In this document: piece by piece, positions 53,634 through 62,005 of the stretch
Numbering within the stretch: the stretch's first letter is position 1
How the letters are laid out: each line of letters starts with the position of its first letter
Assembly (NCBI GenBank): GCA_964460075.1
Contig: CAYWPC010000010.1
Coordinates: 1 to 64,000, forward strand
Direction of reading: 5' to 3'
Origin: JAMBLL01 sp964460075
GTDB lineage: Bacteria; Actinomycetota; Acidimicrobiia; Spongiisociales; UBA5794
Length of the DNA stretch: 64,000 bases
Made by a program: the position numbers and the translations under genes
The notes under the pieces: model-generated
Seen by the model: the letters and a program-made list of their open reading frames with translations, nothing else
The model's database searches: none
Told to the model about the DNA's origin: nothing

Positions 53634-54266
53634 TCAGCACGTCGGCTCGATTGCGATGAAGTCGACGACCCCCGAGTCACCCGGCGCGTCGAGTTTGCCG
53701 ACCATGTGGGGATCAGAGGAGCCGTCGACGACGAACGTCGCGGAGGCGATGTCGTAGGCATCCGTGACGCTGACCCGAGCGCCGTAGGAGTCGACGAGGT
53801 CACGCCTTGTAGATCCGAGGCCTACGCCTTCTCGAGTGCGAAGGTTGGAATTCCTGAGGTCCACGGAGTTGGCGGTCACCGGATCGAAACCGTAGGACCA
53901 GCTCGCAAGGCGCTCACCGTCGACGTCCGCAATGAAGACGAGAGCGAGGGAGCCCCAAGACACGACACGGGCAGCACCGCTTGGGCATTCGGGGGCAGCA
54001 ACGGTGCTTGCGTCCTCACGTGAGTCGGCGTCCCACCCGCCGATTGCTGCAGCTATGCCAGCGATCACGGTCTCGGCATCGTCGCCGATGGCGAACGGCC
54101 CGATAGCGTCGCTTGTCAGCGTCAGATCGGTGGAAGGGGTCGGTCCGGAGGGGAGACTCGTCGTTGTCGACGGCTCGGCTGTGACGACCGGTTGTGAGAT
54201 CGAACAGGCGCCTGCGAGCAGTGCAAGAGCCGTTGCGAGACGAAAAATAGGCGGAATCGAACGCAT
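53634..54266 (-). CDS. Hypothetical lipoprotein
   Basis: 210 residues. N-terminal signal RSIPPIFRLATALALLAG ending in lipobox LAGACSIS. A Thr/Ser/Pro-rich spacer of about 25 residues leads to a domain with two similar-looking segments, IGPFAIGDDAETVIAGIAAA and GVGLGSTRRDLVDSYGARVS, and conserved Cys residues (APECPSG and the C-terminal PTC). The G-x-S-x-x-D-L repeat is seen in other secreted actinobacterial proteins, but I assign no function. It sits between the two candidate RNA genes, on the opposite strand. Confidence 0.7.
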   Translation of the reverse strand: MRSIPPIFRLATALALLAGACSISQPVVTAEPSTTTSLPSGPTPSTDLTLTSDAIGPFAIGDDAETVIAGIAAAIGGWDADSREDASTVAAPECPSGAARVVSWGSLALVFIADVDGERLASWSYGFDPVTANSVDLRNSNLRTREGVGLGSTRRDLVDSYGARVSVTDAYDIASATFVVDGSSDPHMVGKLDAPGDSGVVDFIAIEPTC

Positions 54267-54287
54267 TTCGCAACGGTAGTCGGGAGA

Positions 54288-54315
54288 CGCGAAAACTCGT
54301 CGTGGCTCGCGAAAA
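54288..54315. repeat. CGCGAAAA tandem motif, copy 2 (20-bp period)
   Basis: CGCGAAAA at 54288-54295 and 54308-54315, again exactly 20 bp apart; GTGGCT precedes the second unit and GCA follows it, as in copy 1 (GTGGGT, GCA). It lies 22 bp upstream of the minus-strand lipoprotein start and directly upstream of candidate RNA B. Confidence 0.7.
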
Positions 54316-54680
54316 GCAATCAGCGTTCCAGGTTGCGAAGCCTCTCTGCATGTGCCAAATTAATGCTTACCGCAAAGGGGCAACCCGGAGCGGACCGCAA
54401 TCGGGGAGACCCGGGAGCGGGTGCCGAAGGGAAACCGGAGGCATCCGGTGTAAAAACCGGTGACCGGTCTGGAAACGGGCCGGGTCCTTGAGAGGGCACC
54501 CTCGGGTGTTCGGGGCGTCCGCCCCAGTCCTCGGCTTCGGTCGACGACAATCACAAGGAGGGTGCGAGTCTCGATTCGCATCTGGCTCCGCTTGCGGAGC
54601 AGCGAAACCGAAGGCCGCAAGGTCGGAGGCGACGTAGAGAACACCCCAAGGGGGCTTCGGCTTCCTTGGGGTTTCTCGTT
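54316..54680 (+). ncRNA. Candidate structured non-coding RNA B
   Basis: About 365 nt without a credible protein. Hairpins: 54494-54511 (GGGCACC/GGTGTTC, CUCG loop), 54512-54525 region (GGGGC/GCCCC), 54531-54544 (TCGGC/GTCGA, UUCG loop), 54562-54581 (8-bp stem, CUCG loop), 54586-54599 (CTCCG/CGGAG, CUUG loop), CTG-GAAA-CGG near 54470, and the terminator. It is homologous in plan, but not in whole sequence, to RNA A: the same upstream repeat, the same hairpin style, the same terminator with GAGAA/TTCTC. It could be a trans-acting RNA or a long leader for the PH-domain gene starting at 54763. Confidence 0.6.
54643..54680 (+). terminator. Intrinsic terminator of RNA B
   Basis: ACCCCAAGG (54643-54651) pairs with CCTTGGGGT (54664-54672) around an inner GC-UUCG-GC hairpin, followed by TTCTCGTTGTT. 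Compared with the terminator of RNA A the stem keeps CCCC/GGGG but swaps a G-C pair for A-T. Confidence 0.75.
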
Positions 54681-54762
54681 GTTGGCTCACCAACGACGAG
54701 GCGTCGTCGAGTCCACAGATGCCGGACGTCCACCGAGGTTCAAGGTGAACTATGCTGGCTGC

Positions 54763-55380
54763 ATGTCCTGGCCAGATGACGCCCTCAGCGATGACGAAAC
54801 GATCATCACCTCGTTTAGGCCTCATTGGAAGTTGCTGTTCATCCCGTTCGTGTGGTTCGTCGCGATCGTCGTGGTGTTCTCCTTTGCACTTGCGTTGCTC
54901 ACGGACCTGTGGATCGTCTGGTTGGGCATCCTTGTCGCTGCAGACGCATACTTCGTCATTCGGCCTGTCGTCAACTGGTGGTTCACTCGCTACGTGCTCA
55001 CGACGGAGCGGTTGATCACCCGAGTCGGCCTCATCGCACAGTCGGGTGTCGAGATCCCGCTCGAACGGATCACGAACGTCAACTTCTCGCAATCTGTGTT
55101 TGAGCGGTTACTCGGAGCTGGTGATCTACTGATCGAATCTGCCGGAACATCCGGGCAGAGCAAGTTTTCGAACATCCCTCACCCCGATGACTTCCAGACC
55201 CTCTTGTACAAGGTGCGCGAGAAGCGGACCATCGAGCTGAGCGGCATGCAAGACGCGCTCGACACACCCAAGGCAGACGCCGTCGACTCCATTCGCAGGC
55301 TCGCAGAGCTCCTTGAGGAAGGTCTCGTCTCACCAGAGGAGTACGAGATGAAGCGCAAAGAACTGCTCGACGAGATGTAG
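54763..55380 (+). CDS. Bacterial PH-domain membrane protein with C-terminal SHOCT-like helix
   Basis: 205 residues. Two membrane spans close together (LLFIPFVWFVAIVVVFSFAL and LTDLWIVWLGILVAADAYFV), then a bPH2 domain (YVLTTERLITRVGLIAQSGV, IPLERITNVNFSQSVFERLL, GDLLIESAG) and a C-terminal short oligomerisation-type helix LLEEGLVSPEEYEMKRKELL. Such YdbT/YvbH-type proteins are of unknown role, often stress related. The ATG at 54763 follows RNA B by about 80 bp. Confidence 0.82.
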   Translation: MSWPDDALSDDETIITSFRPHWKLLFIPFVWFVAIVVVFSFALALLTDLWIVWLGILVAADAYFVIRPVVNWWFTRYVLTTERLITRVGLIAQSGVEIPLERITNVNFSQSVFERLLGAGDLLIESAGTSGQSKFSNIPHPDDFQTLLYKVREKRTIELSGMQDALDTPKADAVDSIRRLAELLEEGLVSPEEYEMKRKELLDEM

Positions 55381-55412
55381 AGCGGCGCATCTCGTCGCTC
55401 TGGGAAGCCTGC

Positions 55413-56225
55413 TCAGTCGGCCTGTTTCGGCGGTTCCCGTTCAGCAGGATCCTGCCGGTAGAACTCCCCCAGGACACCGTACAACTCAGGCGTGGCTGCG
55501 GCCATGTCGATGGGACGATCGAAAAAGAACTCGGTGGCGACCGCAAAGAACTCGGCGCGGTTGACCCCGGCGTAGGCGTCGAGGAACGGGTGGCCGCTCA
55601 CGCCCTCCTGCAGCGCCTCGTACTCGCGAGCACAAACTTGTTCCCATCGGCCCCGCAGCACCGTGTCCATTGGAGGCATGCCATCGGCTGCCCCATCAGC
55701 CATGTCGATCTTGTGAGCAAACTCGTGATATACGACGTTGTGTCCGGTGTCGGGATGTGCCGCGGATCGTTTCGCCGAGTCCCACGCGATCACGACTGGG
55801 CCGTGGAGGGCAGCCTCACCGAGGATCGGGACGATCGTGTCGGTCTCCAAGATGCCGATCTCCGGCACCGAGCGTCTGCCCCTCAACACGACACTGCTCG
55901 GATACATGATGATCGACGAGACATCTCGGTAGTAGGCATTCTCGAGTCCGAGGATCAGCAGACAGGCAGACGCCGCGACGAGGACCTTGATCTCGACGGA
56001 CTCAGCCAGCTCACTGGCCCACTCGAAGCGCTTCTCGAAGAGGAACACCTTGATGAGGCGCTCGAGGCGGGCCCTGTCATCATCGTCAAGCCATCGCCAG
56101 TGCACCATCTCAGACTCAAGCAGTACCTGCCACTCGGTGGGGAAAGGGGCTTCCATGGCCCTGCGTCGACGTCGCTGCCTTGGTGTTTCGATACGCATGG
56201 GGTCCGTTCGTCGAGCATCGATCAT
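55413..56225 (-). CDS. MtfA-like zinc peptidase
   Basis: 270 residues, close to E. coli MtfA (265). After an Arg-rich start (PRQRRRRRAMEAPFP), the domain includes RLIKVFLFEKRFEWA and the metallopeptidase motif NVVYHEFAHKIDMADGAADG (HExxH-type with a downstream Asp) followed by RAEFFAVATEFFFDRP, with the third-ligand Glu. MtfA titrates the Mlc repressor in E. coli and has aminopeptidase activity. The start is uncertain between 56225 and the ATG at 56198. Confidence 0.82.
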   Translation of the reverse strand: MIDARRTDPMRIETPRQRRRRRAMEAPFPTEWQVLLESEMVHWRWLDDDDRARLERLIKVFLFEKRFEWASELAESVEIKVLVAASACLLILGLENAYYRDVSSIIMYPSSVVLRGRRSVPEIGILETDTIVPILGEAALHGPVVIAWDSAKRSAAHPDTGHNVVYHEFAHKIDMADGAADGMPPMDTVLRGRWEQVCAREYEALQEGVSGHPFLDAYAGVNRAEFFAVATEFFFDRPIDMAAATPELYGVLGEFYRQDPAEREPPKQAD

Positions 56226-56247
56226 AGATTGCCGCAAGCGGTCACTG

Positions 56248-57471
56248 TCACGCTTCGTCTTGAACCCGTGCTCTATCGAAACGGGCGACGACCTCGATGT
56301 GGTATGTCTGGGGGAACAGGTCGACCGGCGTTGCCTCGACGAACTCGTAGCCGTGGGACGCGAGCATGCGAGCGTCGCGGGCGAGCGAAGCCGGGTCGCA
56401 CGAGACGTAGGCGATACGCCGAGGCATGGCAGCCGTGACGGCTTCGACGCCCCGCTCACCGAGCCCCTTGCGAGGTGGATCGACGACCGCAACGTCCCAG
56501 TACTCGTTGAGTTGCTCGATGTCCTTCGTGAAGGAGCCGGTGATGATGTGATGGTCGATACCTGCGCCTGAGAGGTTTTGTCGTGCGAAGTCGACGGCTC
56601 TGCCCGACGCTTCGATGCCGATGACCCGTGCGGCTTTGGCGCCGACGGTTGCACCGAACAACGCAACGCCGCAGTACCCGTCGAGCAGGGTCTCGTGCGG
56701 CTCGATCATCAGCAGATCCCCTACGAGCCCGACGAGTGCCTCAGCCCCATCGGTGTTGTTCTGAAAGAATCCATCTGCTGGTATCGCAAAGTCGACACCG
56801 TCGACGATTTCGGTCAATGTGTCGGTGCCGACGATGGCCTTCGTCGAGCGCCCGTTGCGGTGTGCCACCGACGTTCCCCATTCGGCAACCTGCTCGGGTA
56901 TCTCGCCGTCGACTATCGCGAGGAGGACGCCGGTGCGTGTGCCGGAGCGAAGCGTGAGACGCTCGACGCCTGAGAGGTCGCCCAAGGCAGCGAAGACGGC
57001 TTGGAGCTCTGGCACCATCAGTAGACATTGGCTCAAAGGGACGAGATCATTCGACCGTTCCCGCGAGAGTGCAGGTGTGCCTTCGGCAACCCGAAAGTCC
57101 ATGCGGTTGCGATAGCGGAGGTTCGGACCGACGACGACGGTTTCGTGAACGACAGGGGAGCGGATCTTACCGAGATGTTCGAGTTGGCCAACGACGGTCG
57201 AACGTTTCCATCGGCGCTGCTCCGACTCATTGGCGAACTGCCACTGGCATCCGCCGCACGCCGAGGCGTGGGGGCACGGTTGGTCTCTGCGCTCTGGTGA
57301 CGGCGCAACGATGTCGACGAGTGCCGTTCTGGCCCACGAGCCCTTGTCCTCGACCACGGTCGCTCTCACAACTTCCCCTGGCATTGCACCTGGGATGAAG
57401 TACGCCTTTCCGTCGTGACGCGCGACGGCTTCGCCGCCGTGGGCCATGTCGTGTGGGTGGAGTTCCATCAT
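56248..57471 (-). CDS. TrmA/RlmD-family RNA (uracil-5-)-methyltransferase
   Basis: 407 residues. N-terminal TRAM-like segment (HDMAHGGEAVARHDGKAYFI), Cys cluster CPHASACGGCQWQ for an Fe-S cluster, SAM domain LLDGYCGVALFGATVGAKA with VVDPPRKGLGERG, and the catalytic Cys in IAYVSCDPASLARDARML. It methylates uridine C5 in rRNA or tRNA; the exact target cannot be told. It lies 22 bp upstream of the MtfA-like gene on the same strand. Confidence 0.9.
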   Translation of the reverse strand: MMELHPHDMAHGGEAVARHDGKAYFIPGAMPGEVVRATVVEDKGSWARTALVDIVAPSPERRDQPCPHASACGGCQWQFANESEQRRWKRSTVVGQLEHLGKIRSPVVHETVVVGPNLRYRNRMDFRVAEGTPALSRERSNDLVPLSQCLLMVPELQAVFAALGDLSGVERLTLRSGTRTGVLLAIVDGEIPEQVAEWGTSVAHRNGRSTKAIVGTDTLTEIVDGVDFAIPADGFFQNNTDGAEALVGLVGDLLMIEPHETLLDGYCGVALFGATVGAKAARVIGIEASGRAVDFARQNLSGAGIDHHIITGSFTKDIEQLNEYWDVAVVDPPRKGLGERGVEAVTAAMPRRIAYVSCDPASLARDARMLASHGYEFVEATPVDLFPQTYHIEVVARFDRARVQDEA

Positions 57472-57544
57472 GGCGATAACCTACCCGAGTACGGCGAACT
57501 CATGGGAGCCGGATCGATGTGCGTGCGCGACGTTGGAGGATGCG

Positions 57545-57916
57545 TTGGATCTCAACACGGTAATGCAGTTCCACAGGGAATGGTTCTACGTAGCGGTCGG
57601 ATCTTTGGGGTTCGTGGGCGTGTGGGGACTCATCTTGGCGATCGTCAAGCGGCGGCCATCTCGTGCCTTCATCTGGGCACGAGGATTGGCGATCGGTGCG
57701 ATTCTGTTGCAGGTGGCCGCAGGCGTGTATCTCTACAGCAACGGTGAGAGGCCTGGGAACTCGTTCCACGTGTTCTACGGGGTGGTGATTGTCGCGACCC
57801 TGACGTTCGCGTACCTGTACCGGTCGACGATGGCCCAGAAGCCAGCGCTCACCTACGGTCTTCTTCTGCTGTTTGTCATGGGACTGGGATTGCGAGCTTG
57901 GGCCAACGTCGCGTAG
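57545..57916 (+). CDS. Small integral membrane protein, function unknown
   Basis: About 123 residues with four hydrophobic segments: YVAVGSLGFVGVWGLILAIV, FIWARGLAIGAILLQVAAG, FYGVVIVATLTFAYLY and LTYGLLLLFVMGLGLRAW. No family motif recognised. I chose the TTG at 57545 because GGAGGA ends 4 bp before it; an ATG at 57563 is the alternative. It precedes FabI by 70 bp on the same strand. Confidence 0.55.
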   Translation: MDLNTVMQFHREWFYVAVGSLGFVGVWGLILAIVKRRPSRAFIWARGLAIGAILLQVAAGVYLYSNGERPGNSFHVFYGVVIVATLTFAYLYRSTMAQKPALTYGLLLLFVMGLGLRAWANVA

Positions 57917-57986
57917 CGAGTTGGCCTATTGTCATGGTCGTCATTGTCGTGGCATCGCGCCATGACCCAACAATGAAGGGGCGCGG

Positions 57987-58772
57987 ATGCTCACTGGCAA
58001 GCGGTTGCTGATAACCGGAGTGCTCACAGATGACTCGATTGCGTGGCACACGGCGCGAGTCGCGCAAGAGCAGGGCGCTGACGTTGTGCTCACCGGATTC
58101 GGTCGAGGGTTGTCGTTGACGCGACGATCAGCGAAGCGACTCCCGTCCGAAGCTGACGTATTCGAGCTCGACATCAATGACACGTCGCACATGGATGCCC
58201 TCGTCGCCCGCCTGGATGACCGGTGGGGAGGCATCGACGGTGTCCTTCATGCAATCGCCTACGCCCCAGACGATGCGCTCGGCGGGTCGTTCCTTGAAAC
58301 GCCACCTGAGTCTGCGAGCACAGCCTTCCTGACCTCTGCGTTCTCGTTCAAGACCCTCGCTGTCGGCCTCAGACCACTCTTGATCAAGGCAGGGGGCGGC
58401 TCGCTCGTCGGCTTCGACTTTGACAATTCATTGGCATGGCCTGCCTACGACTGGATGGGAGTGTCGAAGTCCGCGCTGCAGTCGATCAACCGATATCTCG
58501 CACGGTATCTCGGCAAGGACGCGATCCGGGTCAATCTGGTTTCGGCAGGGCCGATCGGCACGATCGCCGCAAAGTCGATTCCCGGCTTTGTCCAATTCGA
58601 GAATCTATGGCAGGTGAGGGCGCCCCTTGGTTGGAATCCGCGGGATCCTGAGCCCGTAGCGAGAATGGCTTGTGTGCTGTTCTCCGACTTTGCGACCGCA
58701 ACTTCCGGCGAGGTCATTCATGTCGATGGTGGTTTCCACGCCGTGGCGGCTGGCGAGACCGAGGGTTATTGA
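57987..58772 (+). CDS. inhA: Enoyl-[ACP] reductase, InhA/FabI type
   Basis: 261 residues. LLITGVLTDDSIAWHTARVA is the FabI-type nucleotide loop; VLHAIAYAPDDALGG follows; DFDNSLAWPAYDWMGVSKSA has the InhA-type Tyr and Lys (the Y-x6-K-type pair of FabI proteins, here DWMGVSK after the AYDW). SAGPIGTIAAKSIPGF is typical. It reduces enoyl-ACP with NADH in fatty-acid elongation. It resembles mycobacterial InhA more closely than E. coli FabI in the DFD and PAYDWM parts. Confidence 0.9.
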   Translation: MLTGKRLLITGVLTDDSIAWHTARVAQEQGADVVLTGFGRGLSLTRRSAKRLPSEADVFELDINDTSHMDALVARLDDRWGGIDGVLHAIAYAPDDALGGSFLETPPESASTAFLTSAFSFKTLAVGLRPLLIKAGGGSLVGFDFDNSLAWPAYDWMGVSKSALQSINRYLARYLGKDAIRVNLVSAGPIGTIAAKSIPGFVQFENLWQVRAPLGWNPRDPEPVARMACVLFSDFATATSGEVIHVDGGFHAVAAGETEGY

Positions 58773-60554
58773 TCAGGCTGTACCTGACGGCGCGCTTGGA
58801 ATGGCGACCGTGAAGGTGGCCCCGCCCCCGAGCGTAGGTTCGTACCACACCCGACCACCCATGGCCTCGACGAGGCCTTTGACGATCGACAATCCAAGCC
58901 CAGCACCGCCTTTCGATCTGGTCGCGTGAGGCTGCAGCTGGGTGAATCGCTCGAAGATGTGGTCGTGCTGCCCATAGGGGATGCCTGGCCCGTGATCGAC
59001 GACAGACAGGTGCACTTCTCCTCTCCCTACGGTCGTGAAGAGCTCAATCGCGCCGTCACCCCCGTATTTGACGGCGTTGTCCACCAAATTCGTGATGACA
59101 CGCGCGAGGTGGTCCGGATCCGAGCGGACGATCTCGATCTCGTCTCGGCGCACGAAAGTGACTCGGTCACCATGGGGCAGTGACGCCAAGAGATCGTTGA
59201 GGAATGATTGGAGATCGATCTCTGCTGTTCGAATCGGAAGGGAATCTGCTCCGATCTGTGACATCACGAGGAGGTCTTCAATCAGCGTTCTGAGCCGCTG
59301 TGATTGTTTCTCTGCCATGTCGATCAATTGACGTGCCCTCGGATCGACCGGTGCGAGCTCAGGGCGGCGCAGGGTGCCGAGTGCCCCGATGATTGACGTG
59401 AGAGGGGTGCGGAGCTCGTGAGAGACGACAGACACGAAATCGGTCTTCATCTGAGCGACCTCGGCCATCCGTTCGCTCGTCGAACGTGCCTGCTCGTACC
59501 GTGTCATCTGGTTGAGCACCAGTGCAGCCGGCGCCGCCACTGAGTCGAGAGTCTCAAGGTCGTCTTCGGTGAACGTGCCAGGCTTGTCTCCGACGAGGAG
59601 CACGCCGATCGTGTGGCTCTCGACTCGGAGCGCAACAGCGGCTATGCGGTCTAGCCCGAGCTGAGCGACAAGGCGATCTCGTTCGCCTCTCTCGGTGATA
59701 GCGTTCATCACCTCGGCCTCCCCGCTCATGAAGACGCGTTGGCCGATGCCGTACTGGTCGAGGCTGAGATGGAATTCGTCTGCGTGCACCGTACGACCTG
59801 CAACGGCGATCGGTGACATCAGATCGAGTTGCTCAGTCTCGGGGTTGTACAGCAAGACGAGCCCGATTCTCGCGTGTACCGACATTGCGACCCGTGAGAC
59901 GAGTTCCGGCAACACCTCGTTCAGTTTCGATCCAGCCCCGATCGTTCGTGATATGTCGTACAACTGGGACAGTTCGCGCTCTTGCTGTGTCAGAGCCGTC
60001 TCGCGGTCGGAGAGTCGGCGGTAGGCCTCGTTCGTCTGCTCAAGTTGGCTCCTGATGCCCATCGAGAGGAGCAGCACGAAGACTATGGCGCCGATCAGCG
60101 GTAGAAGATGGCCGATGAGCACAACGGTGTCGAATCCACTCGGACCGACCACGGCGACGGCGTACGCAGCGCCGGTGATCGCGCCGATCGTGATCAATGT
60201 GCGGTTCGGGACGAGCGTTGCGGCCCCGAAGAAGGTGATGAGGAGGAATCCGACACCGCTCGGTTCGCCTGATCGCTTGACTTCGAACATCAAGACGGCG
60301 ATGTTCACCGCGACCGTCCAGGAGATAAGGAGCCACTCACCAAGGGCAGTGGGGAGCAGCCTGCGCCAGGGTGCGAACGTCAGCATTGCCAACACGGCGA
60401 GGAGACCACCTGCTGAGGCGATGATCTCCATCGCGTTGAAGTCTGGGAGCGTGATCGTCCACAAGGCGAAAACGACCAGACCCGACCACGACAGGATGAG
60501 ACCGGTTGCGATCACCTTGACTCTGTAGTCGATGGTCAGGTCTTGTGTTTGCAC
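58773..60554 (-). CDS. Membrane sensor histidine kinase with GAF domain
   Basis: 593 residues. Five or six N-terminal membrane spans, a short coiled segment (SQLEQTNEAYRRLSDRETAL), a GAF domain (SVHARIGLVLLYNPETEQLD), HisKA with FVSVVSHELRTPLTSI (phospho-His) and HATPase with VITNLVDNAVKYGG, VVDHGPGIP and GGAGLGLSIVKGLVEAMGG. The GTG at 60554 is the likely start. No response-regulator gene is adjacent. It ends 1 bp from the InhA-like stop. Confidence 0.88.
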   Translation of the reverse strand: MQTQDLTIDYRVKVIATGLILSWSGLVVFALWTITLPDFNAMEIIASAGGLLAVLAMLTFAPWRRLLPTALGEWLLISWTVAVNIAVLMFEVKRSGEPSGVGFLLITFFGAATLVPNRTLITIGAITGAAYAVAVVGPSGFDTVVLIGHLLPLIGAIVFVLLLSMGIRSQLEQTNEAYRRLSDRETALTQQERELSQLYDISRTIGAGSKLNEVLPELVSRVAMSVHARIGLVLLYNPETEQLDLMSPIAVAGRTVHADEFHLSLDQYGIGQRVFMSGEAEVMNAITERGERDRLVAQLGLDRIAAVALRVESHTIGVLLVGDKPGTFTEDDLETLDSVAAPAALVLNQMTRYEQARSTSERMAEVAQMKTDFVSVVSHELRTPLTSIIGALGTLRRPELAPVDPRARQLIDMAEKQSQRLRTLIEDLLVMSQIGADSLPIRTAEIDLQSFLNDLLASLPHGDRVTFVRRDEIEIVRSDPDHLARVITNLVDNAVKYGGDGAIELFTTVGRGEVHLSVVDHGPGIPYGQHDHIFERFTQLQPHATRSKGGAGLGLSIVKGLVEAMGGRVWYEPTLGGGATFTVAIPSAPSGTA

Positions 60555-60599
60555 GTTGGAGTCCTCAGAGGAGTGTGCACGACACGGTACCCTTCCCTG

Positions 60600-61643
60600 A
60601 TGACGCGAGTGCTTCTTCTCTTTGGCGGTAGGTCGTCGGAACATGAGGTCTCCTGCTCGTCGGCGGTGTCTGTGTACGACGCGCTCGTCGAATCCGGCCA
60701 TCGTGTGATCCCCGTCGGGATTGACCGTGGTGGATCCTGGTTCGTTTCAGATACGACCTCCCGACCGTTCCGAGCGGAAGGAAGATCAGCCGAGTTGCTC
60801 GTACCGAAAGGATCGCTGCGGGTAGGAGACGACGAACTCGATTTCGATGTCGCATTTCCGGTCCTTCATGGACCACACGGCGAGGACGGGACCGTCCAGG
60901 GCGCCTTCGAGACTTGCAACACTCCGTATGTTGGCTGCGGTGTCCTGGGAAGTGCACTCTCGATGGATAAAGACCTCACCAAGCAGGTCATCGCAGCAGC
61001 CGGAATCGCAACATCCCCGTGGCTGGCGGTGCGGCGCAAGAATTGGGATGACGATCCAGCGGTCTCGATGGGTGAGATGACTCGAACGCTCGGTTTTCCT
61101 GTGTTCGTGAAACCCTCGGCACAAGGTTCATCCGTGGGAATCTCTCGAGCAAGTACAGAGGGCGAGCTGAAGGATGCGATCACGAAGGCGTTCCGATACG
61201 ACACGAAGGTCGTCGTCGAGCAAGCGGTGTCCGGTCGTGAGATCGAAGTCGGGGTCCTCGATGGGCCGGTGAGCTCGGTTCCTGGCGAGGTGCACGTTGC
61301 CGACGGTTGGTACACCTACGACGCGAAGTACCAGGATGCGTCGAGTTCGTTCGAGGCTCCGGCGAGCCTCTCGGAGGACGCATCGAGGCAGGTCCGCGAC
61401 CTCGCAGAGCAAGTATTCGAGATACTCGGGCTGGCGGGTCTGGCTCGCATCGACTTCTTCTACGAAGACGCGACCCACCGGTTCGTCTTCAATGAGGCGA
61501 ACACGCTGCCAGGGTTCACTTCGATCTCGGGGTTTCCCAAGGCGTGGATGGCGTCGGGTCTGACGTATCCCGAGATCTGCGACAGGTTGCTTGATGCCGC
61601 AATGCGTCGTCACGACGAGCGTTCACGACTCGCCGTCCGCTAG
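60600..61643 (+). CDS. ddl: D-alanine--D-alanine ligase
   Basis: 347 residues. VLLLFGGRSSEHEVSCSSA at the start, VLHGPHGEDGTVQGAFE, CGVLGSALSMDKDLTKQV, FPVFVKPSAQGSSVGIS, GREIEVGVLDG, ARIDFFYED and FNEANTLPGFTSIS in the metal/ATP-binding C-terminal domain. It makes D-Ala-D-Ala for peptidoglycan. Divergent from the histidine kinase gene, whose GTG is 45 bp away. Confidence 0.95.
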   Translation: MTRVLLLFGGRSSEHEVSCSSAVSVYDALVESGHRVIPVGIDRGGSWFVSDTTSRPFRAEGRSAELLVPKGSLRVGDDELDFDVAFPVLHGPHGEDGTVQGAFETCNTPYVGCGVLGSALSMDKDLTKQVIAAAGIATSPWLAVRRKNWDDDPAVSMGEMTRTLGFPVFVKPSAQGSSVGISRASTEGELKDAITKAFRYDTKVVVEQAVSGREIEVGVLDGPVSSVPGEVHVADGWYTYDAKYQDASSSFEAPASLSEDASRQVRDLAEQVFEILGLAGLARIDFFYEDATHRFVFNEANTLPGFTSISGFPKAWMASGLTYPEICDRLLDAAMRRHDERSRLAVR

Positions 61644-61679
61644 ACATCTGCCTCGGTTCCAACCCCGCTGGGCAGACGA

Positions 61680-61913
61680 CTAGATCCGAATCACGGGACA
61701 CGTGAGTGTTCTCACGATGCCTGGCACGGGTTGAATCTCGGTGACGACGAGATGACCGAGTGCGTCGACGTCGGAGGCTTTCGCCGCCACTATCACGTCA
61801 TAGGGTCCTGTGACAGCCTCAGATGAGTCGACGCCGTCGATCGCAGCGATAGCTCGAGCAACTTCGGAAGCTCGGCCGCTGTCTGTTTGAATGAGCACGT
61901 AAGCCTGAACCAT
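61680..61913 (-). CDS. Stand-alone Lrp/AsnC ligand-binding (RAM) domain protein
   Basis: 77 residues. AYVLIQTDSGRASEVARAIA and VTGPYDVIVAAKASDVDALG are the beta-alpha-beta-beta-alpha-beta RAM fold of Lrp/AsnC regulators, here without the helix-turn-helix. Small proteins of this type bind amino acids and can partner full-length Lrp. Convergent with ddl. Confidence 0.8.
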   Translation of the reverse strand: MVQAYVLIQTDSGRASEVARAIAAIDGVDSSEAVTGPYDVIVAAKASDVDALGHLVVTEIQPVPGIVRTLTCPVIRI

Positions 61914-62005
61914 GGCGTAACCGTACCAGCTCGTGCAGTTGAGCGTCCAGGGAGGGCAGGGTCCTGATTGAGCGAACAGGCAAGTCGGCGTGTTGGCCTG
62001 AGGAC

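Noticed and set aside
53232..54023. 263-residue plus-strand open frame across RNA A and the lipoprotein gene
   Set aside because: It runs through the terminator and antisense to a lipoprotein with a clear signal peptide; its residue composition is Arg/Gly-rich and matches no family.
54430..54480. Cobalamin- or glycine-riboswitch-like strings (GCCGAAGGG, CCGGTGTAAAAACCGG) in RNA B
   Set aside because: Only short fragments match; no B12 box, and the paired CTCAGG-type element of glycine switches is absent.
54367..55092. 241-residue minus-strand open frame over RNA B and the PH-domain gene
   Set aside because: It is antisense to a good membrane protein gene and crosses the hairpins and terminator; composition looks random.
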